Positions 1 through 6,379 of a stretch of 6,379 bases of DNA are shown here, piece by piece. The stretch is taken from contig JAKONL010000486.1 of assembly GCA_022701965.1 (NCBI GenBank), forward strand, positions 1 to 6,379. Direction: 5' to 3'. The position numbers were made by a program, and so were the translations under genes. This stretch comes from Burkholderiaceae bacterium. Its GTDB lineage: Bacteria > Pseudomonadota > Gammaproteobacteria > Burkholderiales > Burkholderiaceae. The notes under the pieces are model-generated. The model worked only from the letters and a program-made list of their open reading frames with translations. It had not been told where the DNA came from and ran no database searches. Numbering within the stretch: position 1 is the stretch's first letter; each line of letters begins with the position of its first letter.

Positions 1-1
1 G

Positions 2-2677
2 CAGGCGAGCATCCTGGTGGGCGCGCTGATCGTGCTGCTGGCGAGCGTGCTCGTGGTCTTCAACGCGCTCGCGAGCCGGCTGCTCTCGCGGCCGATGCAC
101 CGCCTGGCCGAGGCGCTCGCGCGGCTGCAGCCGGGCACCGCGGAGCGCCTGACCATCGGGCGCCAGCACGCGCACGACGAGGTCGGCATCGTCACCGCCG
201 CGGCCAACCGGCTGCTGGACCTGCAGCAGGAGGCGCTGGAGCGCGAACGCGCGGTGCGCGCCGAGATCTCGGCGCTGGAAGCGCGCTACCGGGGCATCTT
301 CGATTCGACCAGCGCCGGCATCTTCATCCTCTCGGCCGAGGGCGACCTGATGCAGGCCAATCCCGCGATGGGGCGGCTGCTGGGCATGCGCGATGCGTCG
401 CTCGACGCGGCGCAGATCCCCGACTTCGCCGAGACGGTCTTCCGCGATCCGCCGCAGCTCGACGCGCTGGTCGGCCGGGCCCGGGCCACGGCCCAGCCCG
501 AGGCGGCCGACCTCGAACTGGTGCGCCAGGACGGCGGCACGCTGTGGGCGCACTGCATGGTCTCCGACAGCGTCGACCCGGTCTCCGGGCTGCGCCGCAT
601 CGAAGGCGTGCTCTACGACATCACGCAGCGCAAGCGCCAGGAGAACGCGGCCCAGCACCGCGCCGAGCACGATCCCCTCACCGGCCTGAAGAGCCGCGCC
701 TTCATCGAATCGACGCTCGGGCGGCACGTGCACAACGCGCGCCACAACGACGGCTCGGTGACGCTGATGTTCATCGACCTCGACGGCTTCAAGGTGGTCA
801 ACGACCGCTGGGGCCACGCCGCCGGCGATGCGGTGCTGGTGGAAGCCGCCCGCCGCCTCAAGACGCTGTTCCGCCGCAGCTGCGAGGTCGTGGGCCGCCT
901 CGGCGGCGACGAGCTGGTCGTGATGATCGCGGGCGTGGAGGCCACCGATCCGAGCGTCGGCCTGCTCGCGGGCCGGCTGATCGACAGCTTCAGGATCGCC
1001 TTCGAGCTGCCGAGCGGCGCGCTGGCCCGCGTCGGCGCGAGCGTGGGCGTGGCCAGCTACCCGCTGCACGCGACCAATTCGAAGACGCTGATCCATGCGG
1101 CCGACGCCGCCATGTACGCGGTCAAGCAGTCCGGCAAGGGCGGCTTCGTGATCGCGGAGACCGGCGTCGCGGCCGAGGCCGCGGCGGCCTGCGAGTCGGC
1201 GCCGATGTCCCTGGCGTTCTCCAACCCCCGGGGCCTGCCGAGCCAGCCCGCGCTGCTCGACGGACCCGACGACCAGTACCCGCCGGAGCCGCTCGGATCG
1301 CACCGCGACGCCCTCACGGGCCTGCTGGACCGCCGGCGGCTGGTGGAGGAGCTCGCCTCGGCGCACGCAAGGGTCGTCGGGGGCGACGGCCACGTCGCGG
1401 TGATCTGCCTGGACATCGACCAGTTCAAGCTGCTCAACGTGGCCCACGGCTCGGAGATCGGCGACGAGGTGCTCTGCGAAGCCGCGCGCCGCTTCGAGAG
1501 CGTGCTGCGCCGGTCCGACCTGATCGCGCGCACCGGGGGCGACGAATTCGTCGCGGTGGTCTCCATCGGCGAGTCCGGTGCGGGCGAGGGCGCCGGCAGC
1601 GACGACGTGCGGCTGATCGCCGAAAGCGTCACGCGAAAGCTGCTCGGCTGCCTGGGCGAGCCGTTCCGCCTGAGCTCGTGCACCGTCGCCGTGCGGGCCA
1701 GCGCGGGCGTCAGCCTGATCGGCCCGCAGACGGCCGACGGGCTGGTCGTGCTGCGCGAGGCGCAGCTCGCGCTGCGGCGCGCCAAGACCGCGGGCAGCGG
1801 CAGCCTGATCTTCTTCGAGCAGGCCATGATGGCCGGCTTCCACGACCGGATGGCGCTGGAGGAGGACCTGCGCGCGGCCATCGGCTCGCCGCAGATGTAC
1901 CTGCACGTGCAGCCGCAGGTCGACGGCCGGGGCGTGGTGACCGGCGGCGAGGCGCTGCTGCGCTGGCGCCATCCGGAGCGCGGCATGGTGCCGCCCGACC
2001 AGTTCATCCCGCTCGCGGAATCCTGCGGCGCCATCATCGACCTGGGCATCTGGGTATTGCGCGCGGGCTGCGAGATCCTGGTCGACCTGCGCCGCGACGG
2101 CGGCGACCAGACGATGGCCATCAACATCAGCCCGGTGCAGTTCGCCCATCCGGACTTCGTGGCGCACGTGCGCGATGCGTTGAGCGCCACCGACGCGCCG
2201 GCCGACGGCCTGATCCTGGAGATCACCGAGGGCGTGCTCATCACCGACATGAACCGCGTGACCGACCGCCTGCGCGAACTGGTGGCGCTGGGCGTGCGCT
2301 TCTCGATCGACGACTTCGGCACCGGCTTCTCCAGCCTGGGCTACCTGCGCCAGCTGCCGCTCTACGAGATCAAGATCGACCGCAGCTTCATCGTCGGCCT
2401 GCCGCACGACGTGGCCAGCGCCGGCATCGTCTGCTCGATCCTGTCGATGGGCTCGCACCTGGGGCTGCACGTGGTGGCCGAGGGCGTGGAGACCTCCGAG
2501 CAGTCGCAGTTCCTGGAGAACCACGGATGCCCGTCGCAGCAGGGGTGGCTGCATGGGCGGCCGATGGCGCCGGAGGGGTTCCTGGTGGCGTCGGACGGCG
2601 GGCGGGGGGAGGCCGGGGCCGGGAGCGCAGCCGCCATCGAATCGAAGGAATGCGCGGAGCCGGCGCATCCCGCCTGA
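2..2677 (+). CDS. Membrane-bound c-di-GMP signalling protein, HAMP-PAS-GGDEF-GGDEF-EAL (5' partial)
   Basis: Predicted to make and/or break down cyclic di-GMP at the inner membrane. The frame is open to the left edge, so a sensor region and first membrane helix are probably missing; the GTG at 17 is internal. Residues here count from it. In order: membrane helix about 1-20; HAMP about 20-72 (DEVG at 54-57); helical linker 62-90; PAS 91-205; GGDEF-1 from 218, with DLD at 254-256 and GGDEL at 296-300; a linker rich in Ala, Pro and Gly about 383-428; GGDEF-2 from 429, with GGDEF at 507-511 and inhibitory-site RxxD at 498-501; EAL about 608-860. The EAL domain keeps E645, N703, E735, E738, D765, D766, K786, E822 and Q842, so phosphodiesterase activity is likely. 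GGDEF-1 has RSCE in place of RxxD. GGDEF-2 has lost the usual ND and GH. A low-complexity tail of about 30 residues ends the protein. Which GGDEF domain is active is inference. Confidence 0.95.
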   Translation, partial: QASILVGALIVLLASVLVVFNALASRLLSRPMHRLAEALARLQPGTAERLTIGRQHAHDEVGIVTAAANRLLDLQQEALERERAVRAEISALEARYRGIFDSTSAGIFILSAEGDLMQANPAMGRLLGMRDASLDAAQIPDFAETVFRDPPQLDALVGRARATAQPEAADLELVRQDGGTLWAHCMVSDSVDPVSGLRRIEGVLYDITQRKRQENAAQHRAEHDPLTGLKSRAFIESTLGRHVHNARHNDGSVTLMFIDLDGFKVVNDRWGHAAGDAVLVEAARRLKTLFRRSCEVVGRLGGDELVVMIAGVEATDPSVGLLAGRLIDSFRIAFELPSGALARVGASVGVASYPLHATNSKTLIHAADAAMYAVKQSGKGGFVIAETGVAAEAAAACESAPMSLAFSNPRGLPSQPALLDGPDDQYPPEPLGSHRDALTGLLDRRRLVEELASAHARVVGGDGHVAVICLDIDQFKLLNVAHGSEIGDEVLCEAARRFESVLRRSDLIARTGGDEFVAVVSIGESGAGEGAGSDDVRLIAESVTRKLLGCLGEPFRLSSCTVAVRASAGVSLIGPQTADGLVVLREAQLALRRAKTAGSGSLIFFEQAMMAGFHDRMALEEDLRAAIGSPQMYLHVQPQVDGRGVVTGGEALLRWRHPERGMVPPDQFIPLAESCGAIIDLGIWVLRAGCEILVDLRRDGGDQTMAINISPVQFAHPDFVAHVRDALSATDAPADGLILEITEGVLITDMNRVTDRLRELVALGVRFSIDDFGTGFSSLGYLRQLPLYEIKIDRSFIVGLPHDVASAGIVCSILSMGSHLGLHVVAEGVETSEQSQFLENHGCPSQQGWLHGRPMAPEGFLVASDGGRGEAGAGSAAAIESKECAEPAHPA

Positions 2678-2696
2678 CGACGGACCCCGCCGGGCT

Positions 2697-3887
2697 TCAG
2701 GGCACGACTTCGAACGCGACGAACTGGTTTCTGTCGGTCGCCGAGTCTGCAGCGGGGAAGTTGTCGTCGGCGACCACCACCAGCGACTCACGGCCGTTCG
2801 CAAGCTTCGGGCCGAAGGTCATGCCTTCGAGATTGGCGATGCCGCCCAGGGTCGACTTCAGCGTCTCGAAGTCGAGCACCAGCCGCTTGGTCACCGGCGT
2901 GTAGCGGGCGCCGCCCAGGGACGGCGTGGCGAGGATGTCGGTCGCCGCGCGGACGTCGATCTCGTAGAGCCGTACCTGGTTGCCGACCACGCCGACCGAG
3001 AAGCTGCGCTCCAGCACGAGAAACCGCGTGTTGCTCAACGCGAGGATCTCGGTGGCGCCGCTGACCGAGAACTGGCCTGCCGTCACCGGCGCGACCTGGA
3101 CCCGCTCCACCGGATAGGCGTACTGCGCGACCGCCGATCCGCTGGTGCGGTCGAACGCCGTGATGCGCGACACGCCACCCGTCGTCGGCGTCGGTGCCGG
3201 CCCGTCTTCGTACAAGGGACCTTCCGCCAGGGCGAACACCCGGGTCGTGTCCGGCGTCACGGCCAGGCCTTCGAATACCAGGTTGCTCCGCGGCCCCTTC
3301 TCGGTCGCCGACATCCGGAACATCGGCGGCAGGGCGTATTCGCGCACGTGCGTTCCGTCCGGCGTGATCTCGCGGATGAACGGATCGATCAGCCGCTGGG
3401 TGCCGGTGGCGCTCGCGAGCGTGCGCTCTCCTTCGCTGGCCCACAGCAGATTCCTGGAGGCGGGATCGATGCGGACGGCTTCGGGGTCGGGCGTCAGCGG
3501 GTCGGGCACCTTGGGATAGACCGCCCCGCCGGGTTGCTTCATCGCGAAGGTCGACACCATCTGCACGCCGCGAAACGCCGCGGCGTCGAAATCCAGTTTC
3601 GCCGTGTACATCCGGGGTGGCTGCGGCGAATCGGCGACCGTGCGGTCGTCGGAGACGAGCACGTAGCGCTGGTTGAGCACGTCGTAGTCGATGCCCGACA
3701 GGCCGCCCACGACCGTGCCGTTGAACTCGGTGCGTCTCGGAAGCACCTGTTGCCCGATCAGGCGAAGCGAACTCACGGTGCGTTCCGGCGGTTCGTCGTC
3801 GCCTCCACCGCCTCCGCAACCCGACAGGACGACGGCGCAGGACAGCGCGGCGGCGATCGTGGCCGAAAGGCCGATTCTCGAAGACAT
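2697..3887 (-). CDS. Phytase-like (esterase-like activity of phytase family) lipoprotein
   Basis: Complete 396-residue protein. The N-terminus is a lipoprotein signal peptide: an Arg at residue 4, a hydrophobic stretch 5-20, and lipobox LSGC with the acylated Cys at 24. A run of Gly then DD and PP forms a flexible tether. Residue +2 is Gly rather than Asp, which by the usual Lol rule favours the outer membrane. The mature part has hallmarks of the phytase-like domain (a beta-propeller-type family): GGLSGIDYD at 61-69, SDDR at 79-82, DPEAVRID at 134-141, WASEGE at 149-154, FEGLAVTPD at 205-213, and NLEGMTFGP (352-360) followed by ADDNF (373-377) near the C-terminus. Family members are named after a phytase/esterase link, but the substrate is generally unknown; a phosphoester hydrolase role is inference. 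The ATG at 3887 is chosen because the signal peptide begins there; no strong Shine-Dalgarno is visible. It is convergent with the c-di-GMP gene and may be last in a leftward operon with the two small genes upstream. Confidence 0.9.
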   Translation of the reverse strand: MSSRIGLSATIAAALSCAVVLSGCGGGGGDDEPPERTVSSLRLIGQQVLPRRTEFNGTVVGGLSGIDYDVLNQRYVLVSDDRTVADSPQPPRMYTAKLDFDAAAFRGVQMVSTFAMKQPGGAVYPKVPDPLTPDPEAVRIDPASRNLLWASEGERTLASATGTQRLIDPFIREITPDGTHVREYALPPMFRMSATEKGPRSNLVFEGLAVTPDTTRVFALAEGPLYEDGPAPTPTTGGVSRITAFDRTSGSAVAQYAYPVERVQVAPVTAGQFSVSGATEILALSNTRFLVLERSFSVGVVGNQVRLYEIDVRAATDILATPSLGGARYTPVTKRLVLDFETLKSTLGGIANLEGMTFGPKLANGRESLVVVADDNFPAADSATDRNQFVAFEVVP

Positions 3888-3928
3888 GGATCTGGTTACC
3901 CGGCAGGTGAAAAATCCAGTCTAGGAAT

Positions 3929-4222
3929 TCAGGATGACGATGCCGTGAAAGGTCCCCGTCCGGCGTTCGGCCAGTGCTCGTCGATGGACGAAATGGTGTC
4001 GACCTCCTCCTGGGTCGGGCCGACCAGCGGGTCTTCGCAGAGCGCCGCCAGGGCCTCGCATCCGTCCCGCAGGGCGTCGATGTAGGTCGCGTGAGGCCTG
4101 GCCCCCTCGACCAGCAACTCGAACTCCGCCAGATGGTCGTGCGATTCCAGGATCTGCCAGTAGTAGTCCCCGCAATCGTGTTGATCGACGGTGACGGCGA
4201 GGGAGAGAAGGCGCGAGGTCAT
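3929..4222 (-). CDS. Small acidic hypothetical protein (97 aa)
   Basis: I do not recognise a family. The product is 97 residues, acidic and without signal peptide or membrane helix, so probably cytoplasmic. The N-terminal half contains a Cys/Asp/Tyr-rich patch (DQHDCGDYYWQIL, about residues 13-25), then a predicted helical stretch with ESHDHLAEFELLVEG and an Ala/Leu-rich helix ending CEDP near 60-64. I prefer this frame to the overlapping one at 3921-4175 because its composition is that of a folded acidic protein, while the other is Arg/Gly-rich in the manner of a GC-rich shadow frame. The ATG at 4222 has no clear Shine-Dalgarno at normal spacing; the nearest purine run lies inside an inverted repeat just upstream. 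It is 38 bp downstream of the small membrane protein gene and 41 bp upstream of the lipoprotein gene, consistent with cotranscription. Confidence 0.65.
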   Translation of the reverse strand: MTSRLLSLAVTVDQHDCGDYYWQILESHDHLAEFELLVEGARPHATYIDALRDGCEALAALCEDPLVGPTQEEVDTISSIDEHWPNAGRGPFTASSS

Positions 4223-4224
4223 GC

Positions 4225-4243
4225 GGGAAGTGTGGTTCTTCCC
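4225..4243 (-). other. Inverted repeat next to the start codon of the 97-aa gene
   Basis: GGGAAG (4225-4230) and CTTCCC (4238-4243) are perfect 6-base arms around a 7-base loop, ending two bases before the ATG at 4222-4220 on the minus strand. In the transcript this hairpin would sequester the only purine-rich Shine-Dalgarno-like stretch (AGGGAAG). It could lower translation of the 97-aa gene or serve as a protein-binding site. It has no U-tract, so it does not look like an intrinsic terminator for the upstream gene. A 6-bp repeat can arise by chance. Confidence 0.35.
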
Positions 4244-4260
4244 TGTGACAACTCCGAGGC

Positions 4261-4455
4261 TCAGCGAAACATCCGGAAGACCACGAAGCCGATCACCGCC
4301 GCGAACGACACGGCCAGAAATGCCGGGTTCGCGACGACCGCCAGGAACTGCCGGACCCGGTCACCCGGACGCCGGGCCTCGCTCTGGCGGCGCAGCTCGG
4401 CCGATTCGGTCCTCGTCTTGCCCGCGATGCGTTCGAAATCGTCGTCGTCTTCCAT
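4261..4455 (-). CDS. Small single-pass membrane protein, hypothetical (64 aa)
   Basis: A 64-residue protein of unrecognised family. It starts with an acidic cluster (MEDDDDFER), continues as a charged Arg/Glu-rich segment to about residue 36, and ends in a hydrophobic helix (about 45-60, with AVIGFVVF) closed by RMFR. This suggests a C-tail-anchored membrane protein with the charged head in the cytoplasm; the Arg residues before the helix (33 and 35) fit the positive-inside rule. The ATG at 4455 is directly preceded by an in-frame GTG at 4458, so either could be the start; no convincing Shine-Dalgarno is seen. It is the first gene of a possible three-gene leftward unit and begins about 146 bp after the acylase stop. 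Third-position G/C bias and the clean polar-to-hydrophobic layout argue that it is real, but there is no homology evidence here. Confidence 0.6.
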   Translation of the reverse strand: MEDDDDFERIAGKTRTESAELRRQSEARRPGDRVRQFLAVVANPAFLAVSFAAVIGFVVFRMFR

Positions 4456-4601
4456 CACCGGCGATTCTGGTGCCGGGCGATTGGTGCATCAACTGGAGTT
4501 ATCGATTTCGCAACGACTGTTGCCGAACGGCCCACCGGTCATCGGGACGTCACCCGGAGCTCCTAGGACGCGAGCCGATCGTCGAGGCCGTCGACGCGAG
4601 A
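4456..4601. other. Gap between acylase and small-gene cluster, with two short hairpins
   Basis: This 146-bp stretch holds no coding frame I can support. Two short inverted repeats are visible: CGTCGA/TCGACG with a 5-base loop at 4580-4596, beginning six bases after the acylase stop codon, and GCAAC/GTTGC with a 4-base loop at 4510-4523. Neither is followed by a T-run on the minus strand, so neither is a standard intrinsic terminator. The first could still be a weak 3'-end hairpin of the acylase mRNA. The candidate promoter at 4464-4492 also lies here. Confidence 0.3.
4464..4492 (-). promoter_or_regulatory. Weak sigma70-type promoter candidate before the 64-aa gene
   Basis: On the minus strand TTGATG (4492-4487) lies exactly 17 bases upstream of CAGAAT (4469-4464). 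Each hexamer matches the sigma70 consensus at four of six positions. The -10 box ends only five bases before the GTG/ATG pair, so transcription from it would begin at or next to the start codon and give a nearly leaderless message. It is the best candidate I see in this gap, but hexamers this weak occur by chance. Confidence 0.2.
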
Positions 4602-6379
4602 TCACTGCGGTGTCAGCACCACCCGTTCGCGCGTGACCTTCCGCACCGCCTCGCGCGAGTAGGTCAGCGGGAAGTACTTGCCCTCGGCCCAGGTGGCCGC
4701 CAGATCGCGGTAGTGCGGGCTCGCCGGATTGCCCGACTGGCCCGGCGTGTTGACCACGCGCGAGGCGTCCCAGTTGCCCACGTCGACCACCATCCGGAAC
4801 GACGCGCCCGCGTTCAGCTGGTAGGTGCCGGGCGCGTAGCTGGTCGCCATCGGCGTGGCCCAGGAGCCGCCGATGCCGCCTGCATCCACGTTCAGGCGCT
4901 GGCGCGAGGGCGCGTCGACCACGCCGGCCAGCGGGTGCTGGAACACGGCCCGGTGCAGCGTGCCCCAGCGCCACTTCGCGCTGTCGGCGCCCTGCCGGTC
5001 CTTCATGGACTGCATGGCCGGCGCGATCGAGGCCAGCAGCAGGGCGTCGCGCTCGGGCGAGCTCATCCAGCCCGCGGGGCTCTCCAGCACGGTGATCATC
5101 CGCGTGGGACTGGTGTCGGCGGCGAAGGCGCGTTCTCCGGGTGCGAGCACCTTGTCGGTCAGCGCCTTTTTCAGCGTGTCGCTGCTCCACACCTCGTAGA
5201 GCGCGGCGGCGGCGCTGTCGGCGGCCATGGTGCCGTCCCAGCGCTGCAGCAGCGCCAGGCCTTCGGCGGTGGCGGGGTCGTTGCTGCGCAGCGGGGCCAG
5301 CAGCTTCAGCAGGCGCTGCGCGGGCACGGCGACGATGTCGGTCTGCCACGCTTCGGAATCGGCGACGCTGAGTTTGCGGCCGTCGCGCGCGGCCTTCTCG
5401 AACAGGCCGTGCAGGCGCTGGGCGCGCGCCGAGTCGGACCATTCATAGCCCACGCCCTTCGGGTAGAGCGGATGGCTCGGCGGGATGTTGTTCTCATTGG
5501 CCGTGACCACGTAGCCGCGCTTCGGGTTGAACTCCCACGGCATCTCGTCGCCGTTGCGGAATCCCGTCCATTCGAAGCGGCCGTCGCCGGGCACGGGCAT
5601 CAGGCCGTCCCAGTTGGGGCGGATCGGCGTCAGGCCGCCGGGAATCCAGCCGATGTTGCCGCTGTCGTCGGCATACACCTGGTTCTCGCCCGGCGCGCCC
5701 CAGCGGTTCATCGCGGCGCGGAACTGGTCGAAGTTCTGCGCGCGCATGTAATCCATCGAACCGAAGTACGGCGCCATGCCTTCCTCGAGCCACGCGGCGC
5801 GCAGCGCGAAGGCGCGGCCCTTGTCGGTGGCCAGCACCGGGCCGTGGCGCGTGAACCAGTACTCGACTTCGCGCGGCCGGGCCTCGCCCTTGACGGCGAT
5901 GCGGTCGACTACCTTGGTCATCGGCTCCCACCGGCCCTGGTACTTGTATTCCCTGTCGTTGCCGGAGTTGGTCTCGTAGACGTACAGGTCCTCCTGGTCC
6001 ATGTAGAAGCGCGTGAGGCCGAAGGCGATGCGGCCGTTGTGGCCGATCGAGATGCCGGGCAGGAACGGCTCGCCCGCGCCGATCACGTCCATGCCCGGCG
6101 CCGACAGGTGCGAGATGTAGCGCAGGCTGGGCGCGCCGTGCGCGCGGTGCGGGTCGTTGGCCAGGATCGGGCGGCCGGTGGTGGTCATCGACGGCGCGAT
6201 CGTCCAGTTGTTGCTGCCGTAGCTCGCCAGCGTGTTGGCGTCGGGCCGCTCCAGCGTCGAGTCGGACAGGGCCAGCAACTGCTCGGGCGTGAGGTCGGCG
6301 CTCAGAAGCTTCACGTTGTCTTTGGTGAAGCGCGGGCTGTTGGTGGCCAGCGCGTAGGCGCGCTTGAGCTCGGCGCCGG
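4602..6379 (-). CDS. Penicillin acylase family protein (Ntn hydrolase, peptidase S45), 5' partial
   Basis: Hydrolyses an amide bond between an acyl group and an amine; such enzymes are usually exported, and cleave themselves into alpha and beta chains. The frame is open to the right edge, and the residues before the GTG at 6314 (LKRAYALATNSPRFTKDN) continue the acylase sequence, so the signal peptide and most of the alpha chain are missing. The beta chain begins at the Ser of GSNNW (codon 6213-6215), the autocatalytic cleavage site and nucleophile. It runs 537 residues, close to the roughly 557 of E. coli penicillin G acylase. Other family blocks are PGISIGHNGRIAFGLT, RHGPVLATD, YADDSGNIGW and TANENN, whose first Asn (beta 240, codon 5496-5498) matches the oxyanion-hole Asn beta 241 of the E. 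coli enzyme. VNTPGQSGNPASPHY near the C-terminus resembles the family's closing block. Substrate cannot be read from sequence; an N-acyl-homoserine lactone or another N-acyl compound is as plausible as a beta-lactam. Confidence 0.95.
   Translation of the reverse strand, partial: GAELKRAYALATNSPRFTKDNVKLLSADLTPEQLLALSDSTLERPDANTLASYGSNNWTIAPSMTTTGRPILANDPHRAHGAPSLRYISHLSAPGMDVIGAGEPFLPGISIGHNGRIAFGLTRFYMDQEDLYVYETNSGNDREYKYQGRWEPMTKVVDRIAVKGEARPREVEYWFTRHGPVLATDKGRAFALRAAWLEEGMAPYFGSMDYMRAQNFDQFRAAMNRWGAPGENQVYADDSGNIGWIPGGLTPIRPNWDGLMPVPGDGRFEWTGFRNGDEMPWEFNPKRGYVVTANENNIPPSHPLYPKGVGYEWSDSARAQRLHGLFEKAARDGRKLSVADSEAWQTDIVAVPAQRLLKLLAPLRSNDPATAEGLALLQRWDGTMAADSAAAALYEVWSSDTLKKALTDKVLAPGERAFAADTSPTRMITVLESPAGWMSSPERDALLLASIAPAMQSMKDRQGADSAKWRWGTLHRAVFQHPLAGVVDAPSRQRLNVDAGGIGGSWATPMATSYAPGTYQLNAGASFRMVVDVGNWDASRVVNTPGQSGNPASPHYRDLAATWAEGKYFPLTYSREAVRKVTRERVVLTPQ

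Noticed and set aside
1057..2322. 421-codon minus-strand frame inside the c-di-GMP gene
   Set aside because: Ser/Arg-rich antisense shadow with no recognisable domain.
2672..2702. Bidirectional terminator between the convergent genes
   Set aside because: The repeat is only five bases with a long loop, largely created by the two facing stop codons, and has no T-run on either side.
544..2904. 786-codon plus-strand frame overlapping the c-di-GMP gene
   Set aside because: It overlaps a gene with unmistakable GGDEF and EAL motifs, is dominated by Arg, Pro and Ala, and runs on antisense into the lipoprotein gene.
3888..3928. Promoter directly before the lipoprotein gene
   Set aside because: A TAGACT hexamer is present but no acceptable -35 lies at 16-18 bases, so it is not supported.
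2553..4085. Long plus-strand frame (510 codons) opposite the lipoprotein gene
   Set aside because: Arg/Gly/His-rich composition typical of an antisense shadow in GC-rich DNA; the minus frame has a signal peptide and family motifs.
3921..4175. 84-codon minus-strand frame overlapping the 97-aa gene
   Set aside because: Arg/Gly-rich composition and no sensible fold; the 97-aa frame is the better coding candidate. Both cannot be ruled out by sequence alone.
4580..4596. Intrinsic terminator after the acylase gene
   Set aside because: A 6-bp hairpin is present but no T-run follows on the minus strand; kept only as a note in the gap entry.
3974..4636. 220-codon plus-strand frame across the small genes
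   Set aside because: It spans an intergenic gap and lies antisense to two plausible small genes, and its composition shows no domain-like pattern.
4489..5442. 317-codon minus-strand frame overlapping the acylase gene
   Set aside because: Arg/Ala/Gly-rich out-of-frame reading of the acylase beta chain; the acylase frame carries the family motifs.

Overview
The window is GC-rich (roughly two thirds G+C by eye), with strong G/C preference at third codon positions and long spurious reading frames on both strands. The proteins are a membrane c-di-GMP enzyme, a Gly-rich phytase-like lipoprotein and a penicillin-acylase-type Ntn hydrolase. Together they suggest a high-GC proteobacterium, most likely a betaproteobacterium of the Comamonadaceae/Burkholderiales type (Variovorax-like). 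This assignment is an impression from protein style, not a search result. I see no rRNA, tRNA, CRISPR array, insertion sequence or phage gene.

Layout. (1) Positions 2-2677, plus strand: the 3' part of a large membrane-anchored signalling protein, TM-HAMP-PAS-GGDEF-GGDEF-EAL. Its start lies left of the window. (2) Positions 2697-3887, minus strand and convergent with gene 1 across only 19 bp: a complete lipoprotein of the phytase-like (esterase-like activity of phytase) family. (3) Positions 3929-4222, minus: a small acidic protein of unknown function. (4) Positions 4261-4455, minus: a 64-residue protein with an acidic N-terminus and one C-terminal membrane helix. (5) Positions 4602-6379, minus: most of a penicillin acylase family protein, including the whole beta subunit with its N-terminal nucleophile serine. 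Its start lies right of the window.

Genes 2 to 5 all read leftwards. The gaps between genes 4, 3 and 2 are short (38 and 41 bp), so these three may be cotranscribed. A gap of about 146 bp separates them from the acylase gene, and a weak promoter candidate lies in it. No functional link between the signalling protein and the exported or hydrolytic proteins is visible from sequence.

The most notable feature is the tandem GGDEF arrangement in gene 1. The two domains have complementary defects (one has GGDEL and a non-consensus inhibitory site, the other has GGDEF and RxxD but altered substrate-pocket positions), followed by an EAL domain with a complete set of catalytic residues. The rest looks like an ordinary chromosomal region, and I found no convincing undescribed multi-gene system.
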